DNA from: Bacteroidota bacterium
Lineage (GTDB): Bacteria > Bacteroidota > Bacteroidia > Flavobacteriales_F > PHOS-HE28
Assembly: GCA_018267055.1 (NCBI GenBank)
Contig: JAFDZF010000064.1
Location: 1-54,353 of the forward strand
DNA length: 54,353 nucleotides
Reading direction: 5' to 3'
Of the stretch, positions 1 to 8,226 are shown in pieces. How positions within the stretch are numbered: position 1 is the stretch's first letter; each line of letters opens with the position of its first letter. The notes beneath the pieces are model-generated. The model was not told the origin of the DNA. It did not search any database and saw only the letters and a program-made list of their open reading frames with translations. The translations under genes and the position numbers were made by a program.

Positions 1-304
<304 letters not shown>

Positions 305-360
305 CATAGGTCGCTCAGTGGACGATCATCGTCTGTTTTGGTACGGTCTAACAGCACTTC

Positions 361-378
361 AAATCGTATTTACGATTT
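361..378 (+). repeat. Perfect inverted repeat in the 23S-5S spacer
   Basis: An 8-base inverted repeat (AAATCGTA / TACGATTT, 2-base centre) lies just before the 5S rRNA. In the rRNA precursor it could form a small stem next to the 5S 5' end and may guide processing. The processing role is inference. Confidence 0.45.
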
Positions 379-379
379 C

Positions 380-488
<109 letters not shown>

Positions 489-492
489 TCTG

Positions 493-526
493 AACCCCGA
501 CCAGCAATGGTCGGGGTTCTTTTTTT
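493..526 (+). terminator. Rho-independent terminator of the rRNA operon
   Basis: A 10-bp perfect stem (AACCCCGACC / GGTCGGGGTT, loop AGCAAT) is followed by CTTTTTTT. It lies 5 bases after the 5S gene. Confidence 0.93.
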
Positions 527-574
527 CCGGCCATCGCCATCGGGCCTGGCCTTTTCTTTGCCCATCCGTTCCCC

Positions 575-1909
575 ATGTCCCGCCTGCTCGCGCTCCTCGT
601 CCTGCTCGGCTCCGCCACCGGCCTGTCCGCGCAGCGGCTCCAGGGCACCTTCGATCCGCCCGCCCTCGCCGGCCAGCGTATCGTGCTGCTCGCCACCCGC
701 GGCAGTCACCATGTGCCCCTCGATTCCACGGCCATCGGCCGGGACGGGACCTTCGCCTTCCATGCTCCGCTGAACGCCGCCGGTTTCTACCAGCTCGCCG
801 TGCACGACTCGGACCGGGTGGACCTTATCCTGGACCCGCGGGAGCCGCTGGTCGATGTGGCCTTCTCCGGCCTGCCCCTGCAGCGGAACATCCGCATCGT
901 CACTTCCGACGAGAACAAGCGGCTCTGGGAGTACAAGCTCGTTTCCCGCGAATCCCAGGCCATCGAGGCCGCAGCCGCCCAGGAGAAACACCAGCTGCAG
1001 CCCACCGATGTGCAGCGGCTGGCCGAGCTGGACAGCACCGTGGCCCGTGCCCAGCGCATGCGCACCGGCCACTTCGCCCGCCTGCTCCAAGGGGCGCCCG
1101 ACAGTTACTTCGCCCGGGTGGTGCGGGCGGACCTTGCCGTGGAAGCCGCGCAAGAGCAAGGGCCCATGGCCGTGGCCCGGGCCTTCGACTTCAGTGCGCC
1201 CCCGTTGCTCCGCACATCGGTCTACGACAAGGCGGTGATGACCTTCCTGCGCAACGTGAACGTGGTCAGCCCCGACCAGTTCATGGTGGCCAGCGACACC
1301 CTGATGGCCCTGGCCGCGCCCGACCCCGAGTGCCGGGCCTACATGCTCGACCACCTCATCGAGCTCTTCTCCACCTACGGTCCCGACATGGCGCTGCAAT
1401 ACCTGATCGACCGCTACGTGGCCCCGGCGGGCTCGAGCGCCGGCATCGACCCTGCCCTGCGGAGCCGGGTGGATGCCTTGCTGAAGGTGGCCGTGGGCGC
1501 CACCGCACCGGACATCATCTTGAACGACGGGGGCCGGCAGCAGCCGCTGAGCTCCATCGTCCGGCAGGGCCGCTATACCGCGCTCTTCTTCTACTCCAGC
1601 ACCTGCGACCACTGCCACGCGCAGATGCCCGGGGTCAAGCAGGACTATGCCACGTTCCATGCACAGGGCTTCGAGGTGGTGGGCATCGCGCTCGACGCGG
1701 ACAGCACCGAGTTCAGCACGAGCATCCGCGAGAACGCGATCCCCTGGCGCTGCTACAGCGAGTTCAACGGCTGGGGATCGACGGCGGCGAAGGCCTTCCA
1801 GGTGAAGGCGACACCGACCTTCTTCCTGCTCGACGACCGCATGCGCATCGTGGCGAAGCCCTACGACGCGGAGGAGCTCGCGGTGGAGCTGCGTGCGCGG
1901 TTCAAATAG
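575..1909 (+). CDS. Secreted TlpA-like thioredoxin-fold protein (DUF4369/AhpC-TSA type)
   Basis: A 444-residue exported disulfide oxidoreductase of the TlpA/ResA class, likely periplasmic. A signal peptide (residues 1-19, ending LSAQ) precedes an all-beta N-terminal domain resembling DUF4369 (about 20-100). A helical middle domain follows, then a thioredoxin domain from about residue 305 with the active site C344-D-H-C347 in STCDHCHAQMPG and the cis-proline segment KATPTFF. The family reduces or isomerises disulfides in exported proteins or matures cytochromes; the substrate cannot be read from sequence. The ATG at 575 gives the signal peptide directly. A weak -7-like TTTCTTTG lies at 553-560. 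The stop overlaps the stop of the convergent ispE gene by 8 bases. Confidence 0.88.
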   Translation: MSRLLALLVLLGSATGLSAQRLQGTFDPPALAGQRIVLLATRGSHHVPLDSTAIGRDGTFAFHAPLNAAGFYQLAVHDSDRVDLILDPREPLVDVAFSGLPLQRNIRIVTSDENKRLWEYKLVSRESQAIEAAAAQEKHQLQPTDVQRLAELDSTVARAQRMRTGHFARLLQGAPDSYFARVVRADLAVEAAQEQGPMAVARAFDFSAPPLLRTSVYDKAVMTFLRNVNVVSPDQFMVASDTLMALAAPDPECRAYMLDHLIELFSTYGPDMALQYLIDRYVAPAGSSAGIDPALRSRVDALLKVAVGATAPDIILNDGGRQQPLSSIVRQGRYTALFFYSSTCDHCHAQMPGVKQDYATFHAQGFEVVGIALDADSTEFSTSIRENAIPWRCYSEFNGWGSTAAKAFQVKATPTFFLLDDRMRIVAKPYDAEELAVELRARFK

Positions 1910-2732
1910 CCGGCAAGGGGAACGTCCACACGGCATGGCCGGCGGGGAAGGCCGGTAGCGCTGGCTTCGCGGTGAACACCCCGAACACGCTGGAGCCGGA
2001 GCCGCTCATCGCCGCATAGGACGCGCCGGCTTCCACCAGCAGGTCCTTGATGGCCCCCACTTCCGGGTGGGAGCGGAACACCGGTCCTTCCATCGCGTTC
2101 ACCACCGTATCCATCCAGGTGTCCAGCGGGCCTTGCAGCGCGCGGGCCAGGTCCACGGAGCGGCCGGTGGGCGTGGTGGCGCGGTACACGTCCGCTGTGG
2201 ACACGTGCAGGCCGGGGTTCACCAGCACGAGCCAGCGGCCGCGGAGGTCAATGTCCACCGGGCGCAGCCGCTCGCCGCGGCCCTCGGCCAGCTGCGGCAC
2301 CGGCCGCAGGAAAAAGGGGCAATCGCTCCCGAGCGTGGCGGTAAGGGCGTGCAATTCCTCGGGCCGCAGGTGCAGTCCCAGCAGGTCGTTCAGCAACAGC
2401 AGCAGGTGCGCCGCATCGCTGGAGCCACCGCCGAGGCCGGCGCCGATGGGGATGGCCTTGTGCAGGTGGATGCGCAGGCCGGGCAATGGCCGCAGCCGGC
2501 CCAGTATCCGCACGGCCTTCAGGCAGAGGTCGTCCGCCACGGGACCGGGCACCGGCAGGCCGGTGCGCATGAGCACCGGTCCGTCCGGCGCGAGCGAGGG
2601 ATCGACCACGGCCTCCAGCGCATCATGCAGGGGAACGGGCACCAGCACGCTCTCGATGGCGTGGTAGCCGTCGGGCAGGCGCCCCATCACGTTGAGCCCG
2701 AGGTTGATCTTGGCGGAGGGGAAACGGATCAT
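1902..2732 (-). CDS. ispE: 4-diphosphocytidyl-2-C-methyl-D-erythritol kinase
   Basis: A 276-residue GHMP-family kinase that phosphorylates CDP-methylerythritol with ATP, the fourth step of the MEP isoprenoid pathway in the cytosol. It begins MIRFPSAKINLGLNV, the conserved substrate-binding start of IspE. The glycine-rich ATP loop is PIGAGLGGGSSDAA at about residue 92, and the third GHMP motif AAMSGSGSSVFG is near the C-terminus. The start at 2732 is chosen because the family motif AKINLGL follows at once; an in-frame ATG at 2816 would add 28 residues with no counterpart. Length is normal for the family. It is convergent with the thioredoxin gene, stops overlapping. Confidence 0.95.
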   Translation of the reverse strand: MIRFPSAKINLGLNVMGRLPDGYHAIESVLVPVPLHDALEAVVDPSLAPDGPVLMRTGLPVPGPVADDLCLKAVRILGRLRPLPGLRIHLHKAIPIGAGLGGGSSDAAHLLLLLNDLLGLHLRPEELHALTATLGSDCPFFLRPVPQLAEGRGERLRPVDIDLRGRWLVLVNPGLHVSTADVYRATTPTGRSVDLARALQGPLDTWMDTVVNAMEGPVFRSHPEVGAIKDLLVEAGASYAAMSGSGSSVFGVFTAKPALPAFPAGHAVWTFPLPAI

Positions 2733-2834
2733 CGTGCAGCCGATCGCGAAAGTGGACAACAGCGCGCGTTCGGCAATGAACCGGCCTCTTTCCGGCTGAG
2801 CTTCAGGGGGCTCCATGCGTTCCGGCCACGGGTC

Positions 2835-2842
2835 TAACTTCG
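2835..2842 (+). promoter_or_regulatory. Candidate -7 promoter element of accA (TAACTTCG)
   Basis: Matches the TAnnTTYG form of the Bacteroidota primary-sigma -7 element and ends 21 bases before the accA ATG. No clear -33 TTG was found at the expected distance. Confidence 0.45.
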
Positions 2843-2863
2843 CCCTCCGCCCAAGACCGCACC

Positions 2864-3826
2864 ATGCAAACGTTCCTCGAGTTCGAGAAGCCGATCCAGA
2901 ACATCATCGAGCAGATCGAGAAACTGAACGAAGTGGCCGCCCAAGGCCAGGTGGACGTGGGGGCCACCCTCAAGGACCTGCAGAAGAAGCTGACCGAGAC
3001 GCGCAAGGAGATCTACGCCAAGCTGACCCCCTGGGAGCGCGTGCAGGTGAGCCGCCATCCCGATCGGCCGTACACGTTGAAGTACATCGATCACCTCACC
3101 GACGGCAGCTTCATCGAGCTCCACGGCGATCGCACGGTGAAGGACGACAAGGCCATGGTGGGCGGCTTCGGCCTGGTGGATGGGCGCTCGGTGATGTTCA
3201 TCGGCCAGCAGAAGGGCGTCAACACCAAGATGCGCCAGTTCCGCAACTTCGGCATGGCCAATCCCGAGGGCTACCGCAAGGCGCTGCGCCTGATGAAGAT
3301 GGCGGAGAAGTTCAACAAGCCCGTGGTCACGCTGATCGATACGCCGGGCGCCTATCCAGGCCTGGAGGCGGAAGAGCGCGGCCAGGGCGAGGCCATTGCG
3401 CGGAACCTGCTGGAGATGTGCCAGCTGAAGGTGCCCATCATCTGCATCATCATCGGTGAGGGTGCCTCGGGCGGCGCGCTCGGCATCGGCATCGGCGACA
3501 AGGTGCTGATGCTGGAGAACAGCTGGTACTCGGTGATCTCGCCGGAGAACTGCTCCACCATCCTGTGGCGTACCTGGGATTTCAAGGAGCAGGCGGCCAA
3601 GGCGCTGAAGCTCACCGCCGGCGACATGCTGGAGAACGGGCTGATCGACGGCATCATCCCCGAGCCCATCGGCGGCGCGCATGCCGACATCCCCGAGGCC
3701 TGCCGCCTGGTGAAGGCCGAGGTGGTGAAGCACCTGAACAAGCTGGTGAAGACCGACACCGAGAAGCTGGTGGAGCGCCGCGTGGACAAGTTCTGCAAGA
3801 TGGGCGTGGTGCTCAAGGCGAAGTGA
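2864..3826 (+). CDS. accA: Acetyl-CoA carboxylase carboxyltransferase subunit alpha
   Basis: A 320-residue cytosolic protein, normal length for AccA. With AccD it transfers the carboxyl group from carboxybiotin to acetyl-CoA, giving malonyl-CoA for fatty acid synthesis. Recognisable segments are FLEFEKPI at the N-terminus, [18 protein letters not shown] (about 87), [11 protein letters not shown] (about 157) and the oxyanion-hole region [17 protein letters not shown] (about 197). The ATG at 2864 fits the usual [11 protein letters not shown] start. dnaB and the 'asparagine synthetase B' family gene lie nearby, a grouping known from Flavobacteriales, although here a lipoprotein gene on the other strand separates accA and dnaB. 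Confidence 0.97.
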   Translation: MQTFLEFEKPIQNIIEQIEKLNEVAAQGQVDVGATLKDLQKKLTETRKEIYAKLTPWERVQVSRHPDRPYTLKYIDHLTDGSFIELHGDRTVKDDKAMVGGFGLVDGRSVMFIGQQKGVNTKMRQFRNFGMANPEGYRKALRLMKMAEKFNKPVVTLIDTPGAYPGLEAEERGQGEAIARNLLEMCQLKVPIICIIIGEGASGGALGIGIGDKVLMLENSWYSVISPENCSTILWRTWDFKEQAAKALKLTAGDMLENGLIDGIIPEPIGGAHADIPEACRLVKAEVVKHLNKLVKTDTEKLVERRVDKFCKMGVVLKAK

Positions 3827-3859
3827 GCCCGGCCCCGGACGGCCCCGCCGTTCCTTCGT

Positions 3860-5170
3860 TCACTCCGCGCCGCGATTGAAGAGCGGCAGCACGTAGCGCA
3901 CGTCACCGGGCACTGCGAAGGCCTGGACGACGGTGCCGCTTTGCGGATCGATGGCCGCCACTTGTCCGTCCCGGGCGGCCAGCACCGTTCCGTTCGCGGC
4001 GTCGAAGGCCAGGTCGTTGATCACCGGGCCCGACCCGATGGACAGCGAACCGGCGTCGGTGTAGGTGAAGCGCTCCAGGCCGCCATCGGCCAGGGCCACG
4101 ATCCAGGCATCGGTGCCGATGCGGGTCACGGCGGTGATCTCCGCCGGCCAGACGTATGGCTCCCAGGTCCCGCCGAGGGGGAGGTAGCGGTCCTCCACCA
4201 CGCCCTGCCCGGACCGGTTGCCGAAGAGCAGCACATGGTCCGCATCGCGCCGGAAGAGGGCGATGGGGGCCTTGTCCAACGCCTGCTGCCCTTGGGCGGC
4301 GCCGGATGCCTGCTGGTACAGGGCCAGGCGGCGCTGTTGCGTCACCAGGTGGCGCTCGGCGGAGACCACCAGGCCGTTCACCACCACGGTGCGCTCGGTG
4401 CGGTAGCCGCTCGGGAGGTCGGCCACGAAGGCCCCGGTGCCGCTACCCTCCTCGAAGCCGCGGAGCCGCCCGTCGTCGGTGCCCACGTACAGGCGCGCGT
4501 CGTCGGTGCGCGTGAGGCCATAGAAGTACGGCGCTCCCAGGGTGCCTTGGTTCGCCCGTTGCCAGCGCATGGCATAGCCGTCGGGCGCGATGGCCTGCAG
4601 CGGGCCGGTGACGCTGCCGCCGATGTAGAGCAGCTGGGCGCCGGACGACACGGCCGCGCCCCCGAGGTCGCTCGCCAGGGTGGTGGCCAGGCCCACCTGG
4701 CCCACGCTGTCGATCTTGTAGAGCGCGACGGACCCGGTGGCGGGGGCCGTCACCGCGAACACCGCGCGCAGCCGGAAGGGCGCCGCGATCACCGTGATGG
4801 GCCGCGAATCGCGGGCGGTCGCTTCGCCGTCGCTGGCGGTGGCCACCAGGGTGTACGCACCGCTTCGGATCAGCTCCGAGGTCACCGGCAGGCCGAGGGT
4901 CACCGTGGCAGGGTTGGCGAGGGGGGAGGAGCCCACGCCCGTGACCACCGGCACCCCGTTGGCGTCCACGATCGTCGCTGTGATGCGTTCCACGCGCGCA
5001 TCGTCGCTCGCAGTGACCGTCACCGCCAGCGTTTCCGGCACCGCCACCGTGGAACCGGCGGCCGGCGCGGAGATGGACACCGAGGGCGGCGTGCCCTCCT
5101 TGTCCTTCTTGCAGGCGGCCAGGCCGGTGAGCAGCCAGGCCGCCAGCAGCGCCGGATGTTGATAACGCAT
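3860..5170 (-). CDS. Lipoprotein with Ig-like domain and beta-propeller-like repeats
   Basis: A 436-residue predicted lipoprotein of unknown function. The start MRYQHPALLAAWLLTGLAAC carries a signal peptide ending in a lipobox (LAAC, Cys20), followed by the charged linker KKDKEG. Residues about 28-130 form an Ig/Big-like domain (SVSISAPAAGSTVAVPETL, typical of Ig_9/cadherin-like folds). The remainder is a run of short beta-rich units ending in GTVVQAFAVPGD, consistent with a WD40/PQQ-like propeller. The open frame extends upstream to 5533, but the start at 5170 is chosen because it produces the lipobox. TTACTTTG lies at 5176-5183 on this strand, only 5 bases before the ATG, so the mRNA may be leaderless. 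Confidence 0.75.
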   Translation of the reverse strand: MRYQHPALLAAWLLTGLAACKKDKEGTPPSVSISAPAAGSTVAVPETLAVTVTASDDARVERITATIVDANGVPVVTGVGSSPLANPATVTLGLPVTSELIRSGAYTLVATASDGEATARDSRPITVIAAPFRLRAVFAVTAPATGSVALYKIDSVGQVGLATTLASDLGGAAVSSGAQLLYIGGSVTGPLQAIAPDGYAMRWQRANQGTLGAPYFYGLTRTDDARLYVGTDDGRLRGFEEGSGTGAFVADLPSGYRTERTVVVNGLVVSAERHLVTQQRRLALYQQASGAAQGQQALDKAPIALFRRDADHVLLFGNRSGQGVVEDRYLPLGGTWEPYVWPAEITAVTRIGTDAWIVALADGGLERFTYTDAGSLSIGSGPVINDLAFDAANGTVLAARDGQVAAIDPQSGTVVQAFAVPGDVRYVLPLFNRGAE

Positions 5171-5175
5171 CACCG

Positions 5176-5183
5176 CAAAGTAA
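5176..5183 (-). promoter_or_regulatory. Candidate -7 element of the lipoprotein gene (TTACTTTG)
   Basis: Seven of eight positions match TAnnTTTG. The element ends 5 bases before the ATG at 5170, which would give a transcript with almost no leader. The same octamer precedes the glycosyltransferase gene at 18713. Confidence 0.4.
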
Positions 5184-5290
5184 CGCCCGGTGTGGGGCGC
5201 GCTGTTCATGAACACGTGTTCAAAAGGCGGCTGTTGATGCACGGCTGATAGCCGTTGGGGCAACGTACTTTCAGACATCCGCGCCGCGTC

Positions 5291-5298
5291 TACTTTTG
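5291..5298 (+). promoter_or_regulatory. Candidate -7 promoter element of dnaB (TACTTTTG)
   Basis: Full match to the Bacteroidota -7 consensus TAnnTTTG, 50 bases before the dnaB ATG. A weak TTTC-like -33 sits about 19 bases upstream near 5269. Confidence 0.55.
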
Positions 5299-5348
5299 GC
5301 CCCCTTTCCGCGCCGCGTGCCTTCCAATGAGGTCCGGCACCGAATCCC

Positions 5349-6881
5349 ATGAACGACCCCTCTTCCGCGCGTGCGAGCGAACGTTCCCGTAACACGGGCC
5401 GTCGTCCGTCCGCGTCCTTGATCGATACGGCCCTGGAGGCCGGCAAGCTCCCCCCGCAGGCCCCCGAGCTGGAACAGGCCGTGCTGGGCGCCATGATGCT
5501 CGAGCGCAACGCCGTCAACGAGGCCATCGACATCCTGCGCCCCGAGAGCTTCTACGTGGACGCCCACAAGCGCATCTTCGACGCCGTCCAGGAGCTGTTC
5601 CGCACCGATCAGCCCATCGACATCCTCACGGTCACCCAGCAGCTGAAGAAGAAGGGCGAGCTCGACGTGGTGGGCGGCCCCTTCTACATCAGCCAGCTCA
5701 CCAACAAGGTGGCCAGCAGCGCCAACGTGCAGTACCACGCGCGCATCATCAGCCAGAAGCACATCCTCCGCGAGCTGATCCGCATCAGTGCGGAGACCAT
5801 GCGCGATGCCTACGACGACACCACGGACGTGTTCGAGCTGCTGGACAAGAGCGAGCAGGAGATGTACGCGGTGACCAGCGGCAACCTCAAGCGCAACTAC
5901 GAGCCGATGAGCGACCTGATCCAGGACGCCATCGCGCAGATCGAGAGCGCCAAAGGCAAGACCGGCGGGGTGAGCGGCGTGCCCACGGGCTTCACCCAGC
6001 TGGACAAGCTCACGGCCGGTTGGCAGCGCAGCGACATGATCATCGTGGCGGCCCGCCCCGCCATGGGGAAAACGGCCTTCGTGCTCAGCATGGCCCGCAA
6101 CATCGCCGTGGAGCACAAGAAGGCGGTGGCCGTGTTCAGCCTGGAGATGAGCAGCACCCAGCTGGTCACCCGCTTGATCGCGAGCGAATCGGGCATCAGC
6201 TCCGAGAAGCTGCGCAAGGGCGAGCTGAACGACGCCGAGTTCAACATCCTGCACCAGCACATCTCGCGCCTCACCAACGCGCCGATCTACATCGACGACA
6301 CGCCGGCGCTGAACATCTTCGAGCTGCGCGCCAAGTGCCGCCGCCTGAAGAGCCAGCACAACGTGGAGCTCATCATCATCGACTACCTGCAGCTGATGAC
6401 CGCCGGCGGCGAAGGCAAGAACGGCGGCAACCGCGAACAGGAGATCAGCCAGATCAGCCGCTCCATCAAGAGCATCGCCAAGGAACTGGACGTGCCCATC
6501 ATCGCCCTCAGCCAGCTGAGCCGCGCCGTGGAGACCCGCGGCGGCGACAAGCGCCCCATGCTGAGCGACCTGCGGGAATCCGGTGCCATCGAGCAGGATG
6601 CCGACCTGGTGTGCTTCCTCTACCGCCCGGAGTACTACAAGATCTACGAGGACGAGCACGGCAGCACCCTCGGCGTGGGCGAGGTCATCGTGGCCAAGCA
6701 CCGGAACGGCGCCATCGACAATGTGCGCCTGCGGTTCATCCCCGACCTGGCGAAGTTCACGGACCTGGAGACCGGTGGGCTTAATTTCGCAGGTGGCATG
6801 GGATCGGATGGGATGCACACCATCACCCGTCCCAGCCGGATGAACGATGACGCTGAAAGCGACGATATCGCGCCGTTCTGA
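5349..6881 (+). CDS. dnaB: Replicative DNA helicase
   Basis: A 510-residue hexameric replication fork helicase. The N-terminal DnaB domain starts PPQAPELEQAVLGAMMLERNA (about residues 36-140). The RecA-like ATPase domain includes the Walker A segment ARPAMGKTAF (about 235), the Walker B segment LIIIDYLQLM (about 342) and the arginine-finger region SDLRESGAIEQDAD (about 405). The N-terminus has an extra basic, Ser/Arg-rich extension of about 30 residues and the C-terminus a short acidic tail. The start at 5349 follows a full -7 consensus element. No intein interrupts the ATPase domain. The downstream gene may overlap the last 35 bases. Confidence 0.97.
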   Translation: MNDPSSARASERSRNTGRRPSASLIDTALEAGKLPPQAPELEQAVLGAMMLERNAVNEAIDILRPESFYVDAHKRIFDAVQELFRTDQPIDILTVTQQLKKKGELDVVGGPFYISQLTNKVASSANVQYHARIISQKHILRELIRISAETMRDAYDDTTDVFELLDKSEQEMYAVTSGNLKRNYEPMSDLIQDAIAQIESAKGKTGGVSGVPTGFTQLDKLTAGWQRSDMIIVAARPAMGKTAFVLSMARNIAVEHKKAVAVFSLEMSSTQLVTRLIASESGISSEKLRKGELNDAEFNILHQHISRLTNAPIYIDDTPALNIFELRAKCRRLKSQHNVELIIIDYLQLMTAGGEGKNGGNREQEISQISRSIKSIAKELDVPIIALSQLSRAVETRGGDKRPMLSDLRESGAIEQDADLVCFLYRPEYYKIYEDEHGSTLGVGEVIVAKHRNGAIDNVRLRFIPDLAKFTDLETGGLNFAGGMGSDGMHTITRPSRMNDDAESDDIAPF

Positions 6882-8226
6882 GCAGGCGGAAGCTGTTCCC
6901 GGGCTGTCCTTTGTCCATTGTCCGGCGGTGGGCGCGGGACCTTCGAGCTGCGAACGACGCACGACGGGGCGCTGGCACTGGCTCCTGTCCCTGTTCCTCC
7001 TGCTGCCGCTGGGCGCTTCGGCCAGCAAGCTGCTGATCCCCATGGACAAGAGCCAGAAGGACCACCTGAAGGCCTACGGCATCGCCTATTGGACGCTGCA
7101 GCGCGACGTGCCGGTGGAATGGCTGCTGAACTACCGCGGGGGCAGCTTCCTCATCGACCACTTCCAGGCCATCGAGCAGGAATGCACCATCCGGGGCGTC
7201 ACTTTCAACGTGATCGCCGATGGGCAGGCCAATGCCATCCTGGCCGAGATCGCCGACCCGGAGGTGAACATGGAAGTGGTGAAGCTGGAGAAGGCGCCGA
7301 AGATCGCGGTGTACGCACCGGCCAGCTTCCAGCCGTGGGACGATGCCGTGGCGCTGGTGATGACCTACGCGGAGATCCCCTACGAACGCATCTACGACAA
7401 GGAAGTGATCAGCGGGGCGCTGCCGCAGTACGATTGGCTGCACCTGCACCACGAGGATTTCACCGGCCAGTACGGCAAGTTCTACCGCCAGTTCCGCAAT
7501 GCCGCCTGGTACCAGGACCAGGTGCGCGAGAGCGAGGCGATGGCCGCCGAGCTGGGCTTCGCCAAGGTGAGCCAGATGAAGGGTGCCGTGGCGGGACGCA
7601 TCCGCGATTACGTGGCCGGCGGCGGCTACCTCTTCACCATGTGCAGCGGCACGGACAGCTACGACATCGCGCTGGCCGCCGAGGGTGTGGACATCTGCGC
7701 GCCCGAGTTCGACCACGACCCGGTGGACCCGCAGGCCCAGCAGAAGCTCGACTTCAGCAAGAGCTTCGCCTTCCGCGATTTCCGCCTGATCACCGACCCG
7801 ATGGTCTATGAGTTCAGCGACATCGACGCCACCGACATCCACAACACCATCGGCGAGACGCGGGACTTCTTCACGCTTTTCGACTTCAGCGCCAAGTGGG
7901 ACGTGGTGCCCAGCATGCTCTGCCAGGACCACGAGCAGGTGATCCACGGCTTCATGGGCCAGACCACAGCCTTTCGCAAGCAGTTGGTGAAGCCGGGCGT
8001 GCTGGTGATGGGGGAGAACAAGCCCCAGGGCACCGTGAAGTACGTCCACGGCGAGTTCGGGCTGGGCCAGTGGACCTTCTACGGCGGCCACGACCCCGAG
8101 GACTACCAGCACATGGTGGGCGATCCCCCCACGGACCTCAGCCTCTTCCCCAATTCACCGGGCTACCGGCTGATCCTGAACAACATCCTCTTCCCCGCGG
8201 CGCGGAAGCGGAAGCAGAAGACCTGA
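6847..8226 (+). CDS. Secreted GATase-like protein of the family labelled 'asparagine synthetase B'
   Basis: This matches a Bacteroidota family usually annotated 'asparagine synthetase B' and found beside dnaB. Its hallmark LIPMDKSQKDHLKAYGIAYW follows a signal peptide (hydrophobic LLSLFLLLPLGASAS). No N-terminal Cys2 glutaminase domain and no PP-loop synthetase domain of true AsnB can be seen. Instead GGGYLFTMCSGTDSYD (Cys266) resembles a class I amidotransferase nucleophile elbow, and GGHDPE (His415, Glu418) resembles the paired His/Glu, so a GATase1/ThuA-like fold is inferred. The ATG at 6847 overlaps dnaB by 35 bases and leaves a long tail before the signal peptide; a GTG at 6928 (432 residues) may be the real start. 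The stop abuts that of the convergent glycosyltransferase gene. Confidence 0.7.
   Translation: MTLKATISRRSEQAEAVPGLSFVHCPAVGAGPSSCERRTTGRWHWLLSLFLLLPLGASASKLLIPMDKSQKDHLKAYGIAYWTLQRDVPVEWLLNYRGGSFLIDHFQAIEQECTIRGVTFNVIADGQANAILAEIADPEVNMEVVKLEKAPKIAVYAPASFQPWDDAVALVMTYAEIPYERIYDKEVISGALPQYDWLHLHHEDFTGQYGKFYRQFRNAAWYQDQVRESEAMAAELGFAKVSQMKGAVAGRIRDYVAGGGYLFTMCSGTDSYDIALAAEGVDICAPEFDHDPVDPQAQQKLDFSKSFAFRDFRLITDPMVYEFSDIDATDIHNTIGETRDFFTLFDFSAKWDVVPSMLCQDHEQVIHGFMGQTTAFRKQLVKPGVLVMGENKPQGTVKYVHGEFGLGQWTFYGGHDPEDYQHMVGDPPTDLSLFPNSPGYRLILNNILFPAARKRKQKT

Noticed and set aside
5171-5533. N-terminal extension of the lipoprotein
   Set aside because: It overlaps the start of dnaB on the other strand and would bury the lipobox signal peptide.
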